NCBI GenBank assembly: GCA_003433295.1
Contig: CP016202.1
Location: forward strand, 1,414,344 to 1,453,072
DNA: 38,729 bases
From: Eubacterium minutum ATCC 700079
GTDB lineage: Bacteria > Bacillota > Clostridia > Peptostreptococcales > Anaerovoracaceae
Reading direction: 5' to 3'
The notes below the pieces were generated by a model. It worked only from the letters and a program-made list of their open reading frames with translations. It made no database searches and was not told the DNA's origin. The position numbers and the translations under genes are program-made. This document shows positions 1 to 7,770 of the stretch, one piece after another. Positions within the stretch are counted from its first letter, which is position 1. Each line of letters starts with the position of its first letter.

Positions 1-558
1 TCAAACTACATACCGGAAGTGATGAAAAATTTATTTAAGTGGCTTAAGGAAAGCAACTTGCATCCGTTGATAAAATCTTGTCTGTTTCATTACGAATTCG
101 AATTCATTCATCCGTTTTCTGATGGGAACGGAAGAACCGGCAGACTGTGGCATACCTTGATTTTATCGAAATGGAAGCCGTTCTTTGCATGGGTGCCTAT
201 AGAATCATTGATTCATGATCATCAACAGGCGTATTACGATGCCTTAGGAACGTCCAACGAGAGAGGAAGCGCCAACGATTTTGTCTTATTTATGCTGAAC
301 ATCATAAAAACTGCGTTAAAGGATGTTATAATCAGAACAAGAAATGTCGGAGATAATGTCGGAGATAATGTCGGAGATACGGGAGAACAAATCTTGAACC
401 TTTTGAATAACGACCCGAGGATGAGCGCGCTGAAGGTAGCAGAGAATCTTGGCTTATCCGGTCGCCAGGTGGAGCGAATAATTAAATCTCTACGGGAAGA
501 AGGACGTCTGGTACGCCACGGAGCAAATAGGGGCGGATATTGGGAAGTGAAGTTATAG
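1..558 (+). CDS. Fic-family protein with C-terminal winged-helix domain (5' end cut off)
   Basis: Only the C-terminal part is present. The frame is open from base 1 (Ser-Asn-Tyr-Ile-Pro-Glu...), so the gene starts left of the window; a GTG at 19 is internal. The Fic signature HPFSDGNGRTGR is complete: the catalytic His, the phosphate-binding GNGR loop and the second Arg are all there, so the enzyme could transfer AMP (or a related group) from a nucleotide to a protein Ser/Thr/Tyr. The last ~65 residues form a winged-helix DNA-binding domain (LSALKVAENLGLSGRQVERI-like helix-turn-helix, then a wing ending YWEVKL). The two domains are joined by a NVGD repeat linker. Fic-plus-wHTH proteins are common in bacteria as stand-alone AMPylators or regulators; the target here is unknown. 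No antitoxin can be seen because the upstream sequence is missing. It ends 55 bases before dnaE. Confidence 0.9.
   Translation, partial: SNYIPEVMKNLFKWLKESNLHPLIKSCLFHYEFEFIHPFSDGNGRTGRLWHTLILSKWKPFFAWVPIESLIHDHQQAYYDALGTSNERGSANDFVLFMLNIIKTALKDVIIRTRNVGDNVGDNVGDTGEQILNLLNNDPRMSALKVAENLGLSGRQVERIIKSLREEGRLVRHGANRGGYWEVKL
343..378 (+). repeat. Three perfect 12-bp tandem repeats (NVGD linker)
   Basis: The 12-mer aatgtcggagat occurs three times without a mismatch (343-354, 355-366, 367-378). It encodes Asn-Val-Gly-Asp three times between the Fic domain and the winged helix. Similar Asn-Val-rich linker repeats are known from other Fic proteins of this architecture. Copy number can change by slippage without breaking the frame, which would alter linker length. 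Confidence 0.9.
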
Positions 559-613
559 AGTCAACCCACGGGGAGAACGGCAATTATTTACCATACAATG
601 AAAGAGGTGGCAA

Positions 614-1936
614 ATGGCTTTTACGCATCTGCATGTTCATACGGAATACAGTTTGCTCGACGGAGCGGGGAAGATAAAAGATCTGGTCCAAAGGGCGAAA
701 GAACTCGGGATGGATTCGCTTGCCATAACCGATCACGGTGTAATGTTCGGAGTGATAGATTTCCATCGCGAATGTAAGAAGCAGGGGATACACCCCGTTA
801 TAGGCTGCGAAGTCTATACGGCTGCGCGCAAAATGGAAAACAAAGAATCTGACAAGGACAAGCATCAGGGGCACCTCATTTTGCTTGCGGAAAATGAAGA
901 GGGATACAGGAATCTTTGCAGGATAGTTTCATTGGGATTTACCAAAGGCTTTTACTATAAGCCGAGGATAGACAAGGATGTACTGCGGGAAAACAGTTCC
1001 GGGATAATCGCTCTCTCCGCGTGTCTTGCGGGCAAGGTGCAGAGTTCGCTTTTGAATAGAGATTACGACGGAGCAAAGAGAGAAGCCCTCGAACTTTATG
1101 AAATCTTCGGGGAAGATCATTTTTATCTGGAACTGCAGGATCAGGGTCTGGAAGAAGAAGCGAGGATCAATCCGCAGCTTGCGCGCCTTTCCGAAGAAAC
1201 GGGAATACCGATGGTCTGCACCAACGATGTTCACTATGTAAATCGCGAAGATGCGGAGGCCCATGATATTCTCCTGGCGATCCAAACCGCAACGAGTATA
1301 GACGATAAAGATCGGATGAGATTCCCTAACGATCAGTTTTATTTGAAGAGTGAGGAGGAGATGAGGGAGATCTTTAAGGACTTTCCTCAGGCTCTCGATA
1401 ACACCGAAAAGATTGCAAAACGCTGCAAAGTTGACTTTACTTTCGGAGAATATCATATACCGGAATTCATCTCACCGGACGGAAAGAGCAATGAGAGGTA
1501 CCTCAGGGAATTGTGCCGTGAGGGACTTGCCAAAAGATACGGCGGCGTGAGCGATGAACTGAAAGAGAGGCTCGACTATGAAATCGAAGTCATAGAATCC
1601 ATGGGATATGTTGAGTATTTTCTCATAGTTTGGGACTTCATAAATTACGCAAAAGAACATGGCATAATGGTCGGCCCCGGCAGGGGATCCGCTGCGGGAA
1701 GTCTCGTGGCGTATTGTCTCAGGATTACGGATATAGATCCGATAAAGTACAATCTGATCTTTGAGAGATTCCTCAATCCGGAGCGTGTGAGCATGCCTGA
1801 TATAGATATAGATTTCTGCATAGAGCGCAGAGGCGAGGTTATAGATTATGTAAGAGAAAAGTACGGCGAGGACAACGTCGCGCAGATTATAACGTTCGGT
1901 ACGATGAAGGCCAAAGCGGTGATAAGAGAGCGCTGA
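614..1936 (+). CDS. dnaE: DNA polymerase III subunit alpha, N-terminal fragment (frameshifted)
   Basis: This is the N-terminal 440 codons of the DnaE replicative polymerase. The ATG follows a good ribosome site (GAGGTGG at about 605). Residues 1-270 are the PHP domain, with the metal-binding HVH at 7-9 and the ITDHG motif intact, so the PHP active site is not degenerate as it is in E. coli. The palm domain carries the [10 protein letters not shown] motif and two catalytic aspartates in PDIDIDF (395-401). The frame then ends after ...[13 protein letters not shown] with TGA at 1934. DnaE homologues continue here with IRDVGRALxL and about 750 more residues; those are found in another frame from about 1930 to 4188. 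The normal product would be 1194 aa if ten bases are restored. Either this is a real mutation or a sequencing/assembly error. Followed by pfkA, the usual Firmicutes order. Confidence 0.93.
   Translation: MAFTHLHVHTEYSLLDGAGKIKDLVQRAKELGMDSLAITDHGVMFGVIDFHRECKKQGIHPVIGCEVYTAARKMENKESDKDKHQGHLILLAENEEGYRNLCRIVSLGFTKGFYYKPRIDKDVLRENSSGIIALSACLAGKVQSSLLNRDYDGAKREALELYEIFGEDHFYLELQDQGLEEEARINPQLARLSEETGIPMVCTNDVHYVNREDAEAHDILLAIQTATSIDDKDRMRFPNDQFYLKSEEEMREIFKDFPQALDNTEKIAKRCKVDFTFGEYHIPEFISPDGKSNERYLRELCREGLAKRYGGVSDELKERLDYEIEVIESMGYVEYFLIVWDFINYAKEHGIMVGPGRGSAAGSLVAYCLRITDIDPIKYNLIFERFLNPERVSMPDIDIDFCIERRGEVIDYVREKYGEDNVAQIITFGTMKAKAVIRER
1922..1936 (+). other. dnaE: Frameshift site in dnaE, apparent 10-base deletion
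   Basis: At 1922 the sequence reads ata-aga-gag-cgc-tga. Reading from 1930 in the next frame gives gcg-ctg-aat-ctg, i.e. the expected Ala-Leu-Asn-Leu. DnaE proteins have Ile-Arg-Asp-Val-Gly-Arg-Ala-Leu here, so about ten bases coding Asp-Val-Gly-Arg appear to be missing between repeated 'aga' triplets. 614-4188 is 3575 bases; adding ten gives 3585, exactly 1195 codons including stop. The size is inferred from the protein family (+1, +4 or +7 bases would also restore frame, but would leave the conserved residues short). Confidence 0.85.
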
Positions 1937-1992
1937 ATCTGTCGTATGCGGATGCGGACAGGATTGCAAAGGCGATTCCCTTTGAACTCAAT

Positions 1993-4188
1993 ATGACCAT
2001 AGAAAAAGCGATGAAAATGAATCCGGATCTTGCGAGGATGTACGATGAAGACGAGGCGGTCCGTAAGGTCATAGATATGTCAAAAAAACTCGAGGGGCTG
2101 GCGAGACACGCCTCGACTCATGCGGCGGGTGTCGTTATATCAAAGCTTCCGCTCGTCGAGTATGTTCCGCTGTATTCATCCGACAAAGGAATCGCGACCC
2201 AGTTCAACATGACGACTATAGAGGAACTGGGGCTTCTTAAGATGGACTTTCTCGGTCTTAGAAACCTGACGGTGATAAGAAACGCTCTCGCCGCCATAGA
2301 GAAAAATCATGGGGTCAAGGTCGATTTTGCAAAGATGGGCTATGACGACAGTTCCGTGTATGAAATGATTGCAAGCGGCAACACCGAGGGGATTTTTCAG
2401 CTTGAGAGCGGCGGAATGACGGCGTTTATGAAAAACCTGAAGCCGAGCTGTTTCGAGGATATCGTCGCGGGCATATCGCTTTACAGACCGGGGCCTATGG
2501 ATTCGATTCCGAAGTATATTGAGAATAAGAAGAACCCGGAAAAAATACGGTACGTGACGGAGCAGCTTGCATCGATTTTGGATGTTACCTACGGGTGTCT
2601 GGTCTACCAGGAGCAGGTCATGCAGATAGTCAGGAACCTCGCCGGATACAGTTTCGGACGCGCGGACATAGTAAGACGGGCCATGAGCAAGAAAAAGAAA
2701 GATGTCATGCTCGCCGAGAAAGAGTACTTTATTCACGGAAAGACCGACGAAAACGGGAATGTGGAAATCCCGGGCTGCGTGCGCAACGGAATCCCGGAAA
2801 AGGCGGCGGAAACGATATTTGCGGACATGGAAACATTTGCGCAGTACGCTTTCAATAAGTCACACGCCGCGGCGTATGCGGTGATTGCGTTTGAAACGGG
2901 CTGGCTCAAGAAACATTATCCCGTGGAATTCATGGCGGCGCTCTTATCCAGCGTTATGGGCGATACGAGTCAGACGTCCAAGTACATAAGGAACTGCGAG
3001 GAGATGGGGATCGAGGTTTTGCCTCCGGATATCAACGAAAGTGAGAAAAATTACACCGCTTTTGACGGGAAGATACGCTACGGTCTTCGCGGAGTAAAAA
3101 ATGTCGGAGAGCATGCCATAGACGAGATAATCAAGGCAAGGAAGTCGAGAGGAAAACCTGAAAATATATTTCAGTTCATAGAGCATATTGATGTGGGTAT
3201 CGTCGGTAAAAAAGCGGTCGAGAGTCTGATCAAGGCAGGCGCGTTGGATTGTCTGAATGAGAACAGAGCCGCGCAGCTTGCGGGCTGCGATCGACTTATA
3301 AGTTCCGCGCAGAATGCGGCAAGGAAGAATGTTGCCGGGCAGATTTCGTTGTTTGAGACGAGCAGCGAGCAGATGAGCGATGTAAACACGGGCGGCGACC
3401 TGCCCGACGTGGCGAACTTCGATGCAAAGGTTCTGCTCGCGATGGAAAAAGAGATGCTCGGGGTATACATTACAGACCATCCGCTGAACGCCTATTCCGA
3501 TAAAATGAAAGGCAGGGTTTCCGTAACAAGCCGTGAACTTGCTTCCGTCGGTACAGACGGTGTGGAAGATGAGAGCGGCGGCTTTGATGAATCCGGTTTT
3601 GCCGGAAGCGGCGCAGGTCAGATATATGACGATATGAACGTTGTGATGGCGGGCATGATCGCCGGGAAGAAAAATCTCATAACCAAGAACAACAAGATGA
3701 TGGCATTCCTCGATTTGGAGGATATGTACGGGATCACGGAAGTAGTGGTGTTCCCCAAGGTATATGACAGGTACCGGAACAACGTAAACGAGGATACGGT
3801 GGTGTTCATAAAGGGAAAATTGAACTTTAAGGAAGGAGAAAGTCCGAAACTGCTTGCAGATTCGATAATAAACGTGGATGAGATAGACCGGGCAGGGCAG
3901 GTTTCTGGCGAGGACGGAGTCGGTAAAGTGACCGGCAAGGCGAATGACGGCGCGACGGGGAATTCAAGACAGAGGCTGAAAGTCAGGATTCCGCAAGACA
4001 TGGATGAGGGGCAAATTCTGCGTGTACTCGAAAGAGTTTTCCTTGAAAATCCGGGAGACATCCAGCCTTTGATATATCTTCAAAGCGGGAAAATCGTCAG
4101 AAGCAGTGTCAACGTTGACATGACCGGGTATCTGAAAGAGGAGCTGAATGAAATCGTGGGAGCATCGAATATCAAACTGGATAGATGA
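1993..4188 (+). CDS. dnaE: DNA polymerase III subunit alpha, C-terminal fragment (frameshifted)
   Basis: This is the remaining ~750 residues of DnaE. Coding similarity begins at about 1930; the ATG at 1993 is simply the first in-frame Met, and no ribosome site precedes it, so independent translation is unlikely. Counting from this Met, HASTHAAGVVIS (39-50) and LKMDFLGLRNLT (83-94, carrying the third catalytic Asp) complete the polymerase active site. Further on come the FNKSHAAAYA motif, the helix-hairpin-helix region (around IKAGALDCL) and a C-terminal OB-fold (MAGMIAGKKNLITKNNKM onward). There is a low-complexity Gly/Asp-rich stretch near residues 525-545 and again near 640-655. Nothing else in this half is broken, so the lesion is recent or artefactual. 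A short A-rich gap separates it from pfkA. Confidence 0.92.
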   Translation: MTIEKAMKMNPDLARMYDEDEAVRKVIDMSKKLEGLARHASTHAAGVVISKLPLVEYVPLYSSDKGIATQFNMTTIEELGLLKMDFLGLRNLTVIRNALAAIEKNHGVKVDFAKMGYDDSSVYEMIASGNTEGIFQLESGGMTAFMKNLKPSCFEDIVAGISLYRPGPMDSIPKYIENKKNPEKIRYVTEQLASILDVTYGCLVYQEQVMQIVRNLAGYSFGRADIVRRAMSKKKKDVMLAEKEYFIHGKTDENGNVEIPGCVRNGIPEKAAETIFADMETFAQYAFNKSHAAAYAVIAFETGWLKKHYPVEFMAALLSSVMGDTSQTSKYIRNCEEMGIEVLPPDINESEKNYTAFDGKIRYGLRGVKNVGEHAIDEIIKARKSRGKPENIFQFIEHIDVGIVGKKAVESLIKAGALDCLNENRAAQLAGCDRLISSAQNAARKNVAGQISLFETSSEQMSDVNTGGDLPDVANFDAKVLLAMEKEMLGVYITDHPLNAYSDKMKGRVSVTSRELASVGTDGVEDESGGFDESGFAGSGAGQIYDDMNVVMAGMIAGKKNLITKNNKMMAFLDLEDMYGITEVVVFPKVYDRYRNNVNEDTVVFIKGKLNFKEGESPKLLADSIINVDEIDRAGQVSGEDGVGKVTGKANDGATGNSRQRLKVRIPQDMDEGQILRVLERVFLENPGDIQPLIYLQSGKIVRSSVNVDMTGYLKEELNEIVGASNIKLDR

Positions 4189-4301
4189 AAAATGGAGAAG
4201 ATGTTTCAAGGAAGAAAAACGGAGAAAAAAGCGCCGGAATAGACAATTTTTCACTTTAAAACATGCAAAATAATTGTGCTCACAGACGAGAAGGTGAAGA
4301 G

Positions 4302-5264
4302 ATGAGGAGAATAGGAATACTTACATCGGGAGGTGACTCCCCCGGGATGAATGCGGCTGTGCGGGCGGTGGTGCGCTGCGGCATAGAAAGAGGCATGGAA
4401 GTCTACGGAATACAGAGAGGATACGAGGGCCTGATTGAAGGAGCATTTTTGCCGATGAGCAGGAGATCCGTAGGCGACATCCTTCAGCGCGGCGGCACTG
4501 TTTTGAAAACCGCAAGGTGCCCCGAATTTGAAACGGAAAGAGGAATAAAAAAAGCCGTTTCGATGATAGAAACGTTGGGGATCGACGGACTTGTGTGCAT
4601 AGGCGGCGGCGGGACCCTGAAAGGCGCGGATGAGCTGTCAATGCGCGGGGTTAAGGTAATGGGGATCCCCGGAACGATAGACAATGACCTCGGGTATACG
4701 GATTTCACTATAGGTTTCGATACCGCAGTCACCACGGTACTTGAGGCGATAGGCAAAATAAGAGATACTTCTTCCTCGCATGAGAGAACCACGGTCATAG
4801 AAGTGATGGGAAGACACTGCGGAGATATTGCGCTCTACGCGGGACTTGCCGGCGGTGCGGAAGAGGTACTTGTACCTGAAAGAGAATTTGATATAAATTT
4901 GCTCAGCAGAAAGATTTTGTTGAGCGCAAACGTCGGGAAACTCCACAGCATCATCATCAAAGCCGAGGGAGTGGAAATCGAGAGCGGGAAACTGGTCGAA
5001 ATCATTCAGGAGCGCACGGGGCGTGAAACAAAACTGGTAGTGCTTTCTTACCTGCAGAGAGGCGGTTCGCCGACCATGAAAGACAGGATCCTGGCTACGA
5101 TGTGCGGTGCAAAGGCGGTGGAACTGCTTGCCGAAGAATCGCAGAGCAAGGCCATCGGTACGGTGAATGATGAGATAGTCGCCTATGACCTTGCGGAGGC
5201 TCTTGAGCAGGAGAATGTTTTTAATGAAGAGATGTACGAGCTTATTGAAGTGCTGAGTAAATGA
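4302..5264 (+). CDS. pfkA: 6-phosphofructokinase
   Basis: PfkA phosphorylates fructose 6-phosphate to the 1,6-bisphosphate, the committed step of glycolysis. The ATG at 4302 is chosen over the in-frame ATG at 4263 because it has GAAGGTGAAG just upstream and gives 320 aa, the standard bacterial length, aligning without gaps to E. coli numbering. Seen directly: GGDSPGMNAAVRAVVR (nucleotide site), Arg72, GTIDND with catalytic Asp127 and Asp129, Arg162, MGRHCGD with Arg171, and LQRGGSPT near the C-terminus. Odd: the nucleotide/Mg loop that is normally GGDGS reads GGGGT (101-105), so the conserved Asp103 is Gly. Gly104 is kept; PPi-dependent enzymes usually have Asp there, so ATP use is still the default guess. 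The dnaE-pfkA order is typical of Firmicutes. Confidence 0.93.
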   Translation: MRRIGILTSGGDSPGMNAAVRAVVRCGIERGMEVYGIQRGYEGLIEGAFLPMSRRSVGDILQRGGTVLKTARCPEFETERGIKKAVSMIETLGIDGLVCIGGGGTLKGADELSMRGVKVMGIPGTIDNDLGYTDFTIGFDTAVTTVLEAIGKIRDTSSSHERTTVIEVMGRHCGDIALYAGLAGGAEEVLVPEREFDINLLSRKILLSANVGKLHSIIIKAEGVEIESGKLVEIIQERTGRETKLVVLSYLQRGGSPTMKDRILATMCGAKAVELLAEESQSKAIGTVNDEIVAYDLAEALEQENVFNEEMYELIEVLSK

Positions 5265-5284
5265 GAGATTCAGCGCAAAGATCT

Positions 5285-5345
5285 GCAGGAGAGGATTGCG
5301 GCAGGTACAGGTTGAGTACAATCTTGCTTCTCTGCGCCGTCTTTT
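5285..5345 (+). terminator. Possible Rho-independent terminator after pfkA
   Basis: An imperfect long hairpin, GCAG(g)AGAGG at 5285 pairing with CTTCTCTGC ending at 5335, encloses the first copy of the 29-base hairpin repeat and is followed by gccgtctttt. The T-run is short and the stem bulged, so this is a tentative call. Confidence 0.35.
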
Positions 5346-5388
5346 GTAATACGATCTATATTGTGGCAGGTACAGCTTGGGTACAATC
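5295..5388 (+). repeat. Two 29-bp direct repeats, each able to form the same hairpin
   Basis: Copies at 5295-5323 and 5360-5388 share 26 of 29 bases (period 65). Each has the layout ATTG-N6-GTAC-N7-GTACAAT, so GTAC pairs with GTAC and ATTG with CAAT across a 6-base bulge. The three differences fall in the bulge or the loop, so the stems are kept. The pair fills most of the pfkA to flavodoxin gap. Confidence 0.75.
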
Positions 5389-5422
5389 CCGGCGTGAGGA
5401 TGGATAAATCGAGAGAGTTGAA

Positions 5423-6052
5423 ATGAACAGGATAGCAGTTATATATTATTCAAAATACGGAACGACGCGACAGTACGCACGCTGGATATGCGACGCGGTC
5501 GGGGGAGATCTGTTTGACGCCCGTAAGACGAAATTGAAAGATCTGTCGGATTATGATATCGTTGTATACGGCGGAGGGATATATTCCGGGGGAATTAAAG
5601 GAATAGAGCTTATAACGAAAAACTGGTACAAGGGCCTTTCGGAGAAGAAGGTGATCTGTTTCGGCGTGGGTATCACGATAGACAAAGAAGAAAACCGGGA
5701 ACAGTGCATTGCCATAAACTTTGAAAGACGTTTTGTAACCGACGCCAAAGAGGATGAGGGGAAGGAAACCGTAACTTTTAAAGCGTCAGAGCTTTTTAAG
5801 GAAAAAAGACTTCCCATAGAGTGTTATTTTCTGCCCGGGGCGTATGACCCGAAGAAGATTAAAGGCATAGATAAGGGAATCATGGCGATAACCAGAAAGA
5901 TGATAGGAGATGATCCGGCGGGTCGGTATATCCTTGAGTATACGGGGAAGGGATGCGACCTCGTGGATAAAGATGCAATCGGAGAAATAGTTGAAGCTGT
6001 CAAAAGGCAGGTAATGCGGGACTCCGCCGGGCGGAAGGTAAATTTGGAATAG
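5423..6052 (+). CDS. Flavodoxin-domain protein
   Basis: A 209-aa soluble protein of the flavodoxin fold, with no signal peptide. The N-terminal IAVIYYSKYGTTRQYARWI is the FMN phosphate-binding loop, with a KYGTT core typical of the flavodoxin/HemG-like group. The second strand-loop, YDIVVYGGGIYSGGIKG, corresponds to the loop that stacks on the isoalloxazine ring, and KKVICFGVGI to the following core strand. It is longer than electron-transfer flavodoxins (~140-150 aa); the extra C-terminal half (about 110-209) has a conserved-looking LPGAYDP segment and contains no recognised domain. It probably binds FMN and passes electrons to an unknown partner; protoporphyrinogen oxidase activity would be a guess. 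It lies between pfkA and the BIG2 protein gene (11-58 base gap depending on the latter's start). Confidence 0.8.
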   Translation: MNRIAVIYYSKYGTTRQYARWICDAVGGDLFDARKTKLKDLSDYDIVVYGGGIYSGGIKGIELITKNWYKGLSEKKVICFGVGITIDKEENREQCIAINFERRFVTDAKEDEGKETVTFKASELFKEKRLPIECYFLPGAYDPKKIKGIDKGIMAITRKMIGDDPAGRYILEYTGKGCDLVDKDAIGEIVEAVKRQVMRDSAGRKVNLE

Positions 6053-6110
6053 AGTACATCAGATGAAGAAAGATTATTTGAATCGTAAAAAAAGGAGTGA
6101 CGGAAGGAGT

Positions 6111-6494
6111 ATGAAAATAATTATGACTATTAGAAGAAGCAATAACATCAAAAAAGCCGCTACGGTCGTGCTGGCGCTGGTTGTGGCAATGACGTTTTCG
6201 CAGAGTGTATTTGCGGGCGACAAGGCGAAAATCAACCACACGAAGAAGAAGTTGTTTGTGGAGGACAGTGTTCAACTTAAGATAAAGCGCGACGGCAAGA
6301 GCCTGAACGGTGTAAAGTGGAAGAGCAGCAACAAGGAGATTGCGACCGTGTCGAAGTCCGGCAATGTTGTCGGAAAGGCTCCCGGTAAGGCCACGATTAC
6401 GGGGAAATACGACAAGAAGAAGTATAAGTGCAAGATTACTGTTCTCGCGAGTGCCTGCAAGCATCCGAAGAAGGATTGCTGCATCCCGGGTTAA
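6111..6494 (+). CDS. Secreted protein with one bacterial Ig-like (BIG2) domain
   Basis: A 127-aa protein. The ATG at 6111 is preferred to the in-frame ATG at 6063 because GGAAGGAG stands just before it. Residues 1-35 are a Sec signal peptide: basic start (RRSNNIKK), hydrophobic core (AATVVLALVVAMTF) and an Ala-X-Ala type site near VFA|GD. The rest is a single BIG2 domain: KLFVEDSVQLKIKRDG, then VKWKSSNKEIATVSKSGNVV and GKATITGKYDKKKYKCKITV, the canonical order for this family. The tail CKHPKKDCCIPG is Cys-rich. BIG2 domains are extracellular binding modules in Firmicutes surface proteins; with one domain and no anchor, it is probably released or held by charge (the protein is strongly basic). 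Partner unknown. Confidence 0.85.
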   Translation: MKIIMTIRRSNNIKKAATVVLALVVAMTFSQSVFAGDKAKINHTKKKLFVEDSVQLKIKRDGKSLNGVKWKSSNKEIATVSKSGNVVGKAPGKATITGKYDKKKYKCKITVLASACKHPKKDCCIPG

Positions 6495-6539
6495 AAGTCT
6501 ATGCATGGTTAAAAAGATCATGCAGGGTTAAAAGTCTAT
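6488..6539. repeat. Three short tandem repeats carrying both stop codons of converging genes
   Basis: The segment gggttaaaagtctat occurs at 6488-6502 and 6525-6539, with a diverged middle copy ggttaaaaag at 6507 (period 18-19). The TAA of the BIG2 gene (6492-6494) lies in the first copy and the TAA of dinB, on the other strand (6530-6528), lies in the last. No GC-rich terminator hairpin is visible in the 33-base gap. Confidence 0.7.
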
Positions 6540-7730
6540 ACCGATATCGTTCCCTATTATATTGCCGAAATCTATGGAATTGTCGCCGAATCTCCTGCGT
6601 ATCTCATCTACGGTGCGCTCAAGGGATTCGGCTTCTTTGCGCCTTTGTCCGCCCGTATCGAATATGGACAGCTGCTCGCTCTCGTTTTCGTCAACCAGGT
6701 TGATTGCGGTCACCGTGAGCATGCGTATGGGGGCGTTGGCGCTTTTATATTTTTTTACTATTTCGTAGGCGGTTTTTCTGATTTCTTCGGCGAGATTGCT
6801 TGCGGCAGGAAGCTGGATCTGTCGGGAAACGGTGTGGAATGAGGGGTCTTTGATGTCCACCTTCACGCCATAGGCTTTCAGCCTGTACTTCCTGAGTCTG
6901 CCCGCGACGGTGTCTGAAAGTCTGGACAGACCGATGAGGATATCGTTTTCACTTATGAGATTTCTTCGGAATGTTATACCGTTTCCTACGGATTTTATCT
7001 TGTCGCGCTGGTCGAAATCTTTGACCGGTGACGTATCGTCGCCTTTCGCGTAGCCTTGTAAAACCGCGCCCTGCCTGCCGAGAATACTTTTCAGCTTGGC
7101 GCCGTCGGCCGCGGCGAGCATTCCGATAGTACTTATTCCGTGCTTTTTGAGTTTCTCCGCAGTCGCGAAACCGACAAAGAAAAGTTGATTCACGGGAAGA
7201 GGCCAGAGGAGATCACGATAGTTCTCACGGTTTATCAAGGTCGTGGCGTCGGGTTTCTTGTATTCGCTGCCCATTTTGGCAAAGATTTTGTTGTAAGAAA
7301 CTCCTACGGAGAGAGATAACCCCAATTCTTTTTTTACCCTGTTGCGCAGAGCGTCGGCAATCTGCTTTCCGTCGCCGAAGAGCCTGCGGCTTGCCGTAAC
7401 ATCCAGCCAAGATTCGTCAACGGAAAACGGCTCTACGAGGTTCGTGTACTGATTGTAGATTTTGTTTAATTTGCTGCAGAAATCCCTGTATTTGTCGTGA
7501 TGCGGCGGGAGAAACACAAGCCCGGGACACTTCTTTTTTGCCTGCCATACGGTTTCCGCCGTTATTACGCCGAAGCGCTTTGCCGCTTCGTTTTTTGCCA
7601 ATACAATACCGTGACGGTCATCCGGATTGCCGCTTACGGCGACGGGTTTGTCCCTCAGATCCGGTCGTCCCAAAAGCTCTACCGAAGCGTAGAAACTGTT
7701 AACATCGCAATGTAAAATAACTCTGTCCAT
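6528..7730 (-). CDS. dinB: DNA polymerase IV (Y-family translesion polymerase)
   Basis: A 400-aa Y-family polymerase that copies past damaged bases. The start at 7730 (ATG after AGGTG) gives the standard N-terminus MDRVILHCDVNSFYASVEL; an upstream extension in frame to 7874 lacks support and runs into the previous gene. Catalytic acids: Asp9 in HCDVN, and Asp105-Glu106 in SVDES. Tyr14 occupies the steric-gate position that excludes ribonucleotides. The fingers (GIVLAKNEAAKRFGV), thumb with helix-hairpin-helix region (LPVNQLFFVGFATAEKLKKHGI) and little-finger domain (about 240-350) are all present. Near the C-terminus EQLSIFD is a beta-clamp binding motif. It is the last gene of a minus-strand operon, 40 bases after the BaiN-like gene. 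No LexA site is apparent immediately upstream, so it is probably transcribed with its neighbours. Confidence 0.95.
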   Translation of the reverse strand: MDRVILHCDVNSFYASVELLGRPDLRDKPVAVSGNPDDRHGIVLAKNEAAKRFGVITAETVWQAKKKCPGLVFLPPHHDKYRDFCSKLNKIYNQYTNLVEPFSVDESWLDVTASRRLFGDGKQIADALRNRVKKELGLSLSVGVSYNKIFAKMGSEYKKPDATTLINRENYRDLLWPLPVNQLFFVGFATAEKLKKHGISTIGMLAAADGAKLKSILGRQGAVLQGYAKGDDTSPVKDFDQRDKIKSVGNGITFRRNLISENDILIGLSRLSDTVAGRLRKYRLKAYGVKVDIKDPSFHTVSRQIQLPAASNLAEEIRKTAYEIVKKYKSANAPIRMLTVTAINLVDENESEQLSIFDTGGQRRKEAESLERTVDEIRRRFGDNSIDFGNIIGNDIGIDF

Positions 7731-7770
7731 AGTAACACCTGAATAAAGTCGTGCGGGTAATTGAATAAAG

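Noticed and set aside
1-558. Fic gene as a toxin-antitoxin or mobile-element component
   Set aside because: No antitoxin, integrase or repeat border is visible; the 5' part is outside the window, so no claim can be made.
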